The notes: generated by a model from the letters alone, not told the origin. A DNA stretch of 7,541 nt from Patescibacteria group bacterium (GCA_018830605.1 JAHJRZ010000020.1:1-7541), one strand, 5' to 3'; positions 1 through 5,891 are shown, numbered from the stretch's first letter. Made by a program: numbers and translations.

Positions 1-1252
1 AAGGCAAATAATTCATTGGGTTTACTGCACGTCCTCCTGCTCTTATTTCAAAATGCAAATGCGCCCCAGTCGAATAACCAGTGTTGCCAACAAATCCAAT
101 AATATCGCCTCGGCTGACTCTTTTGTTAACATTTATCCCACCAGGGATTGGCATTCTGCCGTTGTACCACAAGTGAGCATATCTTGTTTGAAAGCCCCCC
201 GCGTGATCTATCTGTACGTAATTTCCATATACATAGGCCCAAGCATAAGTATTCGTATCATTTGGATCTTGTTTCCCGTCGGCAGTCACAATACCATCTG
301 CCGCGGCTCTAACTGGCAACATATTATAACCAAAATCTATTCCAGAGTGGCCAGGATAACATTGAAAACAACGGGGCGGAGGTATGTCACGGTGTAAATC
401 CATCGGTGCAATTGGCCACAAAAACATACCCGGATAGAGAGGAGGGACGTAAAAATCAGGACTACTTGAAGCTCTCTCCATCGCCACGAGCTCGGCTTTT
501 GTTTCTTTGTACTGCTTTTGGGTAGTAGCAAGTCTATTTTGGTATTCTTCTTCAATCCCTTTTGTATCCGCCAATAATTGGTTTTTAGCTGTCTTCTGTG
601 AATTGAGAGCCACACTTTGCGCTTCCTGTTGCGTCTTAAGAATAACTAGATTATTTCTTCTTTCCTCTAATTCTATTTTAATCCTTGCTATGTTTTCTAT
701 CGTCTTATCAACTTTATTTTTAACAATCGATAAATACTCAATTCTGTCCAAAACAGCAGAAAATGACTTAGAAGAAAGAAGCGTCTCAAGAAGTGAAGTT
801 TCTTTTTCCTCATACATCAAACGCAGAGATTCGTTCAATACTTTCTTTTGATGAGTAAGCTCTTTTTCTTTTTGTGAGATCTCCTCTTCTGTCTGGCTTA
901 TTTCGATTCTTGTGGCTTCGACAGCCAACTCAATCTCCCTTATTTGGCTATCCATTATCGTAATCTCATTTTCAAGAGTTTTCGCTTCTTTCTGCTTTTG
1001 TTCGATAATTTTTTGATTCTCTCTGATTTGATTATTTAGAGAGTTTAATTGCCGCTGCTTGTCAGCAATTGTGTCGGCTTCTGCTGACAATGGTGCAAGA
1101 ACAAAACAAAAAAGGATCAGGGCGAAGATGATTTTTTTAATTACAACATTCAGAGAATTATTGTTCGAGGCCGCAGGTCGAGAACTACTAAGTTTTTTAG
1201 TTCTCGCTTTGCTCGAACAGTAAGATACGATTCTTTCCTTTGTTTTAAACAT
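1..1252 (-). CDS. Coiled-coil M23 (LytM-type) peptidoglycan peptidase, EnvC-like, 3' end cut by window
   Basis: An open frame runs from ATG at 1252 to the window edge (417 codons, no stop). In order it shows: a long basic N-region (residues 1-38); a hydrophobic signal segment (39-54) with an AEA cleavage site at 57-59; a Q/E/K-rich coiled coil (about 60-260); and a C-terminal M23 domain (about 275-417). The zinc and catalytic residues are visible: H302 and D306 in HSGID, H360 in YAHL, and H398/H400 in GAHLHFE. The end, NPMNYLP, is typical of the domain's end, so only a few residues are probably missing. M23 enzymes cut peptide cross-links in peptidoglycan. Coiled coil plus LytM next to ftsEX matches the EnvC arrangement, in which FtsX recruits and gates the protein during division. 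E. coli EnvC has a degenerate, non-catalytic domain; this one looks intact. A CxxC pair (C295, C298) precedes the first zinc ligand. The N-region contains a 58-bp palindrome-encoded stretch (residues 12-31). Its function as an FtsX partner is inferred from context. Confidence 0.9.
   Translation of the reverse strand, partial: MFKTKERIVSYCSSKARTKKLSSSRPAASNNNSLNVVIKKIIFALILFCFVLAPLSAEADTIADKQRQLNSLNNQIRENQKIIEQKQKEAKTLENEITIMDSQIREIELAVEATRIEISQTEEEISQKEKELTHQKKVLNESLRLMYEEKETSLLETLLSSKSFSAVLDRIEYLSIVKNKVDKTIENIARIKIELEERRNNLVILKTQQEAQSVALNSQKTAKNQLLADTKGIEEEYQNRLATTQKQYKETKAELVAMERASSSPDFYVPPLYPGMFLWPIAPMDLHRDIPPPRCFQCYPGHSGIDFGYNMLPVRAAADGIVTADGKQDPNDTNTYAWAYVYGNYVQIDHAGGFQTRYAHLWYNGRMPIPGGINVNKRVSRGDIIGFVGNTGYSTGAHLHFEIRAGGRAVNPMNYLP
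1162..1219. repeat. 58-bp nested inverted repeat inside the M23 gene's signal-peptide region
   Basis: The outer arms TGTTCGAG (1162-1169) and CTCGAACA (1212-1219) are exact inverted copies. The inner arms CGAGAACTA (1179-1187) and TAGTTCTCG (1198-1206) are also exact. Spacers of 9 and 5 bases separate outer from inner arms, with a 10-base loop. It is translated in frame as residues 12-31, a Ser/Arg/Lys-rich stretch ahead of the hydrophobic signal core. The position and hairpin form suggest an inserted palindromic element, which is inference. Confidence 0.75.
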
Positions 1253-1264
1253 TTTGGTTATTCT

Positions 1265-1292
1265 ATTATAGCACCGTTTGATAAATTTACAA
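1265..1292 (-). promoter_or_regulatory. Sigma-70-like promoter of the M23 gene, probably giving a near-leaderless mRNA
   Basis: On the minus strand a perfect -10 TATAAT (1270-1265) lies 16 bases downstream of TTGTAA (1292-1287), a 4/6 match to the -35 consensus. Transcription would start near 1258, only about 6 bases before the ATG at 1252, and no Shine-Dalgarno sequence fits in that space. The -35 falls in the AT-rich repeat zone, so a chance -35 match is possible; the -10 and its placement are the stronger evidence. Confidence 0.6.
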
Positions 1293-1394
1293 TTATCATT
1301 TAGCAATTTCCAATGAATTAACAATTTAGCAATTCAGCAATTGAAAATTGAACCATTGATAATTTATTGAAAATTGATAATTGTTAATTGAAAA
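1291..1394. repeat. AT-rich degenerate 7-bp tandem repeat (NNN-AATT) in the ftsX/M23 gap
   Basis: Most of the 142-bp gap between the ftsX stop and the M23 start is built of short units ending in AATT on the plus strand, such as GAAAATT, GATAATT and GTTAATT. Spacing is mainly 7 bases, with some 8- to 11-base slips. The repeat abuts the ftsX stop codon. No hairpin plus T-run terminator for ftsX is visible. Confidence 0.7.
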
Positions 1395-2315
1395 TTATAT
1401 CTTCAAATATCTTCTAATCGCTACCATTGAGCAGACGACCGAGAGCAGAATTCCCACAATTACTTGGTATAAAATAATGCTGGCGCTGGCGCCGGAAAAA
1501 TACTTGGCGGCCTCTGGCCCTAAAAAATTCAAAACTTCGTTCAAGCTCGTAGCCGGAATAATCCCGGATGAAAAGAGATACTTCCCGCCAAAGATGATCA
1601 AGAGCGAGGCTAAGAGCGCGGCAAAAATACCAAAGAGCGTGCCCTCGACCACAAAAGGCCAGCGGATATAAGAGGGAGTAGCGCCGACCAGCTGCATAAT
1701 CTCAATCTCATCGCGCCGCGAATAAATAGCCAATCTGATGGTATTAAAGACCACAAAGATCGAGATAATAATAAAGATCACTACCAATCCCAGCCCGATT
1801 TTTTTAAAGGCCGAGGTATAACGCACTAATTTATCAATCACCTCTTTATTGTATCTGACCCGATGCACCATCGGCTTGATCGTCTCTTGATTAAAATAAT
1901 CAGCCACTTCATGGGTCTTTTCCGGGTCAGAAATCTTTATCTCCAGACTCCGCGGCAGAGGATTATTCTCGCTGGTGATGGCATTCTTTAAAGATTGGTC
2001 CTCGGTCTTTGAGACCCATTTATCGAGCGCTGCGTCTTTGGAGATATAAGTTGTCTCTCTAACGTTTGATAATTTCTTGACCTCTCCTTCAATTCGGGCG
2101 ATCTCTGAATCCGGCGTCTCATCATTAAAATAAACCACCACATCAATGCGCGAGTTGATCGATTCAACCGCGGCATTGGCAAATAGAGTAATTGCCACAA
2201 AAACAGAGACGGTGAAGAGAGTCAAGGTCAAAACCAAAGTCGTGGCCACTGACAATAACCCATTGCGCCAGAAATTTTGAAAACCGTATTTGAAGATCCG
2301 TAATAAATTTATCAT
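1395..2315 (-). CDS. ftsX: Cell division ABC transporter permease-like protein FtsX
   Basis: This 306-residue protein is the membrane subunit of the FtsEX complex, which links ATP hydrolysis at the division site to activation of a cell-wall hydrolase outside the membrane. It has the family plan: a short cytoplasmic N-terminus (1-19), TM1 (about 20-46), an extracellular domain (about 47-170) that in known systems binds the coiled-coil hydrolase or activator, then TM2 (173-195), TM3 (221-243) and TM4 (278-300). The cytoplasmic loop after TM2 carries the conserved stretch RRDEIEIMQLVGATPSYIR (200-218), followed by PFVVEG. The length is normal for the family. The ATG at 2315 begins a typical amphipathic N-terminus; no Shine-Dalgarno is visible upstream. 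It lies downstream of ftsE and upstream of a LytM protein that could be its partner. A few small frames in other phases overlap it and are not genes. Confidence 0.95.
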   Translation of the reverse strand: MINLLRIFKYGFQNFWRNGLLSVATTLVLTLTLFTVSVFVAITLFANAAVESINSRIDVVVYFNDETPDSEIARIEGEVKKLSNVRETTYISKDAALDKWVSKTEDQSLKNAITSENNPLPRSLEIKISDPEKTHEVADYFNQETIKPMVHRVRYNKEVIDKLVRYTSAFKKIGLGLVVIFIIISIFVVFNTIRLAIYSRRDEIEIMQLVGATPSYIRWPFVVEGTLFGIFAALLASLLIIFGGKYLFSSGIIPATSLNEVLNFLGPEAAKYFSGASASIILYQVIVGILLSVVCSMVAIRRYLKI

Positions 2316-2318
2316 AAC

Positions 2319-2455
2319 GAATTGACCTAATTATTCTAATTATTCTAATCAAATCCTAATTATTTGCAATAACCAATGACCAAATTTTTTTTAGACATTT
2401 TGTGATTTGCCATTGGGATTTGATTAGGTCAATTAGGTTAATTAGAATAATTTAA
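2319..2455. repeat. Intergenic inverted pair of 9-bp repeat clusters between ftsE and ftsX
   Basis: The gap is framed by two clusters of 9-base units in opposite orientation. On the left are copies of CTAATTATT (from about 2328); on the right are GTCAATTAG and GTTAATTAG (2428-2445). Their inner ends are an exact 12-bp inverted repeat, CTAATCAAATCC (2345-2356) and GGATTTGATTAG (2416-2427). The centre holds a second, poorer inverted pair, CCAATG (2373-2378) and CATTGG (2411-2416), and an A/T run. The right cluster reaches the ftsE stop codon. The large loop and the lack of a T-run on the transcribed strand make a terminator unlikely. Confidence 0.7.
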
Positions 2456-3126
2456 TATTTCGCTCTTTCCTTATCGCTGACAATCCTGCCGTTTTTTATC
2501 TTTATTACTCTTTTTCTGATTCTATCAACAATATCTTTGTTATGCGTCGCTAAAAGAATAATCGTGCCGCGCTTATTAATCTCCTCCAAAACCCGAATAA
2601 TATCCCAGGAAGTTTTTGGGTCAAGGTTGCCGGTCGGCTCGTCAGCGATCAAGAGCTTGGGACGATTGACCACAGCCCTGGCAATCGCCACTCTTTGTTT
2701 TTCTCCGCCAGAGAGCTCGTCAGGGAAATTTTCTTTTCTATCTTTTAAACCAACAATGTCCAAGACCGCCTCAACCTTTTTTTTGATCTGGCGGCTCGAA
2801 GCTCCAACCACTTCCAAAGCAAAAGAGATATTCTCATAAACATTTTTTTTAGGCAGAAGCTTAAAATCCTGAAAAACAACTCCAATTCGCCGGCGGAAGT
2901 ACGGAACTTCTCGAGCTTTAAGATTAACCACGTCCTTGCCCACAATATAAATATGGCCGCGGGTCGGCTTCTCCTCGCAGATCAAGAGTTTAATCAAGGT
3001 TGATTTTCCCGCGCCAGACGGACCGACCAAGACTAAAAATTCGCCGTCTGCCACTTCAAAATTCAAGTCTTTAAGAGCTTTAATATCCTTGTTATAAATT
3101 TTAGTTATATGCTCAAACTTTATCAT
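2452..3126 (-). CDS. ftsE: Cell division ATP-binding protein FtsE
   Basis: This 224-residue ABC ATPase is the cytoplasmic partner of FtsX; its ATP cycle is thought to drive the conformational change that switches on the cell-wall hydrolase. All nucleotide-binding motifs are intact: Walker A GPSGAGKST (35-43), Q-loop Q86 in VVFQDFKLL, signature LSGGEKQR (138-145), Walker B LLIADEP (158-164) with catalytic E163, D-loop GNLDP (166-170), and H-loop H195 in LLATHNKD. The length is that of ordinary FtsE with no extra domain. The close relatives LolD and MacB-type ATPases share these motifs; the adjacent ftsX decides the call. The ATG at 3126 follows a repeat-filled gap with no Shine-Dalgarno and no clear promoter. 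prfB, a frequent upstream neighbour of ftsE in these bacteria, is absent here. Confidence 0.95.
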   Translation of the reverse strand: MIKFEHITKIYNKDIKALKDLNFEVADGEFLVLVGPSGAGKSTLIKLLICEEKPTRGHIYIVGKDVVNLKAREVPYFRRRIGVVFQDFKLLPKKNVYENISFALEVVGASSRQIKKKVEAVLDIVGLKDRKENFPDELSGGEKQRVAIARAVVNRPKLLIADEPTGNLDPKTSWDIIRVLEEINKRGTIILLATHNKDIVDRIRKRVIKIKNGRIVSDKERAKY

Positions 3127-3221
3127 GATAAATCAATTTTCAATTTTCATTTATCAATTTTCAATTGCTAATTGAATCATTGAAAATTCATTGTAAATTG
3201 CTACTTGTTAATTGTTAATTG
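3127..3221. repeat. AT-rich 7-bp tandem repeat filling the secA/ftsE gap
   Basis: The whole 95-bp gap consists of about a dozen degenerate 7-base units. On the minus strand they read CAATTAA, CAATTAG, CAATTGA, AAATTGA and similar, with one slip near the middle. The phase is mostly exact. On the transcribed strand the units contain TAA or TGA, so a run of them stops translation in all three frames. This fits confinement of the AT-rich type to gaps. Confidence 0.75.
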
Positions 3222-5891
3222 CTACCGTCCACAGCATTTCTTATATTTCTTACCACTTCCACAAGGACAAGGTTCATTCCTGCCGACCTTGCGGCTTCCA
3301 GCTGCCAGCTTCCTGCTTCCAGCTGCTGTTTGCTGTTTGCTGCTTCCTGCTGGCTGCTGATTGCTGGTAGCTGGTAGCTGATGAAATGTCCCGGCGGCGG
3401 ACATTTCATCTCCACCTTTCATTATAACACCCTGCCCCTCAACTGTTGAAGATGCCGGAGTCGGCGCTTGATTTAGTTCAACCTTAAGAATCAGGTGGAT
3501 AACCTCTTCATAGATAGTAGCAATCAGCCGCTCAAACATGTTATAGGCTTCCCTTTTATATTCGGTTAAAGGATCTCTTTGGCCATAACCGCGCAGGCCA
3601 ATGCCCTGCCTCAATTCTTCAATTGAAGTTAAATGTTCTATCCAGAGATTATCAATCGAGCGCAGCATCAAACTCTTCTCGACTAAACGCATCATTTCCG
3701 AACCAATACTCACTTCTCTTTCTTGATAGACTTGCTCAACTAATTTATTAATTGATTTGGTTTTTTTAATTTCTCTTTTATAATTTTCTGGCAAGATAGC
3801 ACTTGCCTCTCCGCCGCACTCAATCTCTTCCTTAATCGCAGCCATAATCTCTTCTTTCAAACTTTTATATTTCTTCTGCGAAGATTTATCTTTAAGAATA
3901 CGATGTCTCCGTTTATAAATTATCTCCCTCTGCTTATTTAAAACATCATCATATTCGAGCAAATGCTTGCGGATATCAAAGTTAAAACCTTCAACCTTTT
4001 CTTGCGCCCCTTCCAAAGAACGGGAGATAAAACGATTCTCAAGCGGCTGGTCTTCGGGCACGCGCAGAGTCTTCATTAAAGCCTTGATTCTATCTCCGCC
4101 AAAAATACGCATCAAATCATCTTCCATCGAGACATAAAACTGGGTCGAGCCGGGATCTCCCTGGCGGCCAGTACGGCCACGCAACTGATTATCAATGCGG
4201 CGGGATTCATGTCTTTCTGTGCCTAAAACATGAAGACCTCCAAGCTCTTTAACCCCATTACCTAAAATAATATCAACCCCGCGTCCCGCCATATTAGTGG
4301 CGATCGTCACCATTTCTTTTTCTCCGGCTCGGGCAATAATTTTCGCTTCTCTCTCATGGTGTTTAGCGTTTAAAATCTGATGTTTTACCCCTTCCCGTTT
4401 TAAGATCCGCGAGAGCCGTTCTGATTTTTCAATGGAGATAGTGCCCACGAGCAAGGGCTGTCCTTTTTTGTGGCGCAGCTTTATCTCTTGAGCCACGGCT
4501 AAAAACTTGCCCTCTTCAGCGCGAAAAATCCTGTCTGGCAAATCACGCCTGACCATCGGTTTATTAGTCGGAATAGCCAAAACATCCAAATTATAAATTT
4601 TGTGGAATTCTTCCTGTTCAGTCTTGGCTGTGCCGGTCATGCCGGATAATTTATCATATAAGCGAAAGAGATTTTGAAAAGAAATAGTAGCTAAAGTTAT
4701 ACTCTCCCTTTTAACCTCAACCCCCTCTTTGGCTTCAATCGCCTGATGAAGCCCTTCTGAATATCGCCGGCCAAACATCATTCTGCCAGTGAACTCGTCA
4801 ATGATTACTATTTCACCATCTTTGACAACGTAATCTTTATCTTTTTTAAAAAGAGCATGAGCTTTTAAGGCTTGCTCTAAATGATGAACTTGTGAAATTC
4901 CTCCCCGCTCATAAATATTCTTCACCCCAAGCATTCCTTCCATCTTTTTAATGCCGGAATCAGTCAGAGTGGCGGCTTTGTCTTTCTCGTCAACATTGAA
5001 GTCTATATCTTCCTTCAAATTCGGGACGAGCAGGGCAAAACGCCGATATAGATCAGCTGATTCCTCGGCTGGAGCAGAAATAATAAGAGGAGTCCGCGCC
5101 TCATCAATCAAGATCGAATCAATCTCATCAACGACCGCATAATTCAACTCTCCCTGGACTAAATCATTAAGATTTTGAACCATATTATCCCGCAGATAAT
5201 CAAAGCCAAACTCATTATTAGTGCCATAAACAACATCACAGGCATAAGCTTCTTTTCTAGTGCAAGGCACCAAGTTTTCCACATCGAGATGTAATTCAGC
5301 TTCCAGCTCCCAGCTGTCAGCTGCCAGCTGTTTGCTGCGTGCTGGCTGCTGTTTGTCTGGCGAAGCCAGATCTCGCTTCGCGAGACTGTTTGCTGCTTCA
5401 TCGTAGATGAAACTAATATTTTGCTGCTGGATAACACCAACAGATAACCCTAACAAATTGTAAATTCCTCCCATCCAAGAACCCTGCCAACGAGAGAGAT
5501 AATCATTAACCGTCACTAAATGAGCTCCGCGGCCGGAAAGCGCATTCAAATACAAAGGCATGGTCGCCGCCAGAGTTTTTCCTTCACCCGTTTTCATCTC
5601 CGCAATTTTTCCTTCATGAAGAGTAATCGCTCCCATTAATTGCACATCAAAAGGACGTTGGGAAATTGTTCTTTGCGCCGCTTCACGAACTAAAGCAAAA
5701 GCTTCAGGCAGAATCTCATCAAGCGTCTCGCCTTTTTTAATTCTCTTTTTAAATTCTTTGGTCTTAATTTTAAAATCAGCTTCTTGAAGCTTCTTCATTT
5801 GCGGCTCAAGGGAATTGATTTGTTCGACCATCCTCTGGTAGCGAACCAGCTCTTTCTTGGTAGGATCGAATAAGTTAGCTAAAAAACTCAT
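3222..5891 (-). CDS. secA: Preprotein translocase ATPase SecA, with two repeat-encoded insertions
   Basis: SecA is the motor that pushes unfolded secretory proteins through SecYEG. The 889-residue protein is complete. It shows Walker A in MKTGEGKT (99-106), the Walker B/DEAD-type box VVDEID (253-258) followed by SILIDEARTPLIIS, the MTGTA motif (418-422), GTERHESRRIDNQLRGRTGRQGD (motif V/VI region, 557-579), the helical scaffold and wing (about 610-800), and a C-terminal SEC-C zinc motif with C875, C877, C886 and C887. Two stretches are encoded by DNA repeats: residues 165-199, between the first ATPase motifs and YGTNNEFGFDYLRDN, and residues 828-868 in the linker before the zinc motif. A common RD after NDYLA is WQ here (135-136). 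The ATG at 5891 overlaps the sortase stop as ATGA, which suggests coupled translation; no Shine-Dalgarno is seen. Despite the insertions, every core motif is in frame, so the protein is probably functional. Confidence 0.97.
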   Translation of the reverse strand: MSFLANLFDPTKKELVRYQRMVEQINSLEPQMKKLQEADFKIKTKEFKKRIKKGETLDEILPEAFALVREAAQRTISQRPFDVQLMGAITLHEGKIAEMKTGEGKTLAATMPLYLNALSGRGAHLVTVNDYLSRWQGSWMGGIYNLLGLSVGVIQQQNISFIYDEAANSLAKRDLASPDKQQPARSKQLAADSWELEAELHLDVENLVPCTRKEAYACDVVYGTNNEFGFDYLRDNMVQNLNDLVQGELNYAVVDEIDSILIDEARTPLIISAPAEESADLYRRFALLVPNLKEDIDFNVDEKDKAATLTDSGIKKMEGMLGVKNIYERGGISQVHHLEQALKAHALFKKDKDYVVKDGEIVIIDEFTGRMMFGRRYSEGLHQAIEAKEGVEVKRESITLATISFQNLFRLYDKLSGMTGTAKTEQEEFHKIYNLDVLAIPTNKPMVRRDLPDRIFRAEEGKFLAVAQEIKLRHKKGQPLLVGTISIEKSERLSRILKREGVKHQILNAKHHEREAKIIARAGEKEMVTIATNMAGRGVDIILGNGVKELGGLHVLGTERHESRRIDNQLRGRTGRQGDPGSTQFYVSMEDDLMRIFGGDRIKALMKTLRVPEDQPLENRFISRSLEGAQEKVEGFNFDIRKHLLEYDDVLNKQREIIYKRRHRILKDKSSQKKYKSLKEEIMAAIKEEIECGGEASAILPENYKREIKKTKSINKLVEQVYQEREVSIGSEMMRLVEKSLMLRSIDNLWIEHLTSIEELRQGIGLRGYGQRDPLTEYKREAYNMFERLIATIYEEVIHLILKVELNQAPTPASSTVEGQGVIMKGGDEMSAAGTFHQLPATSNQQPAGSSKQQTAAGSRKLAAGSRKVGRNEPCPCGSGKKYKKCCGR
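3290..3380. repeat. GC-rich 7-bp tandem repeat (13 units) in the secA C-terminal linker
   Basis: These 91 bases divide into 13 degenerate heptamers, such as TCCAGCT, GCCAGCT, GCTGTTT (twice) and GTAGCTG (twice), with one phase shift in the middle. Read on the coding strand, the 7-base period gives a 7-residue protein period, seen as AAGSRKL then AAGSRKV (residues 856-869). It lies between the wing/linker of SecA and the zinc motif, a region expected to tolerate length changes. Confidence 0.85.
3380..3410. repeat. Perfect 12-bp inverted repeat (31-bp hairpin) in the secA C-terminal linker
   Basis: The arms GATGAAATGTCC (3380-3391) and GGACATTTCATC (3399-3410) are exact inverted copies around a 7-base GC loop. 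It is translated as residues 828-838 (DEMSAAGTFHQ) and directly abuts the heptamer array. No T-run follows on either strand, so it is not a typical intrinsic terminator. It looks like another in-frame palindromic element. Confidence 0.8.
5295..5399. repeat. GC-rich 7-bp tandem repeat within the secA ATPase region
   Basis: Eight consecutive heptamers ending in GCT (5295-5350: TTCAGCT, TCCAGCT, CCCAGCT, GTCAGCT, GCCAGCT and so on) continue through GTTTG to 5355, then resume at 5386-5399 after a 30-bp palindromic interruption. The array encodes most of residues 165-199, a Q/A/S/E-rich stretch with no counterpart in classical SecA. The frame is preserved across the whole region. Confidence 0.85.
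5356..5385. mobile_element. 30-bp double palindrome inserted in the secA heptamer array (putative mini-element)
   Basis: Two 15-bp palindromes lie side by side: TCTGGCGAAGCCAGA (5356-5370) and TCTCGCTTCGCGAGA (5371-5385). Each has 6-bp arms around a GAA or TTC loop. The flanks, GCTGCTGTTTG (5345-5355) and CTGTTTGCTGCTTC (5386-5399), join into a 25-base sequence found uninterrupted at 3322-3346 in the same gene. That supports a precise 30-bp insertion that adds ten residues (about 170-179) without shifting frame. Calling it mobile is inference; no transposase or target duplication is evident. Confidence 0.5.

Noticed and set aside
53..397. Plus-strand open frame of 114 residues
   Set aside because: It lies opposite the M23 catalytic domain, whose motifs are clear, and shows no recognisable domain of its own.
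507..851. Plus-strand open frame of 114 residues with hydrophobic runs
   Set aside because: It is antisense to the coiled-coil part of the M23 protein; apparent hydrophobicity is the complement of Gln/Glu/Lys codons.
1381..1671. Plus-strand open frame of 96 residues
   Set aside because: It is antisense to the end of ftsX, starts in the AT repeat, and has no protein features.
2350..2380. Separate ftsX promoter (TTGCAA ... TAGAAT on the minus strand)
   Set aside because: The match is weak and sits in AT-rich 9-bp repeats where such hits arise by chance.
2345..2427. Terminator after ftsE
   Set aside because: The 12-bp stem is AT-rich, the loop is about 59 bases, and there is no T-run downstream on the minus strand.
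3290..3380. CRISPR-like array
   Set aside because: Units are 7 bp with no spacers and lie in frame within secA; no cas genes are nearby.
3380..3410. Intrinsic terminator
   Set aside because: The stem is strong but no T-run follows on either strand, and secA coding continues past it to the zinc motif.
3215..3415. Minus-strand frame rich in Gln/Ala/Ser/Leu repeats
   Set aside because: It is the same 7-bp array of secA read in another frame; 7-bp arrays are open in all frames, so length is not evidence of a gene.
5295..5399. Frameshift or pseudogene in secA
   Set aside because: The frame stays open and all motifs on both sides remain in phase, so the gene is intact with an insertion.
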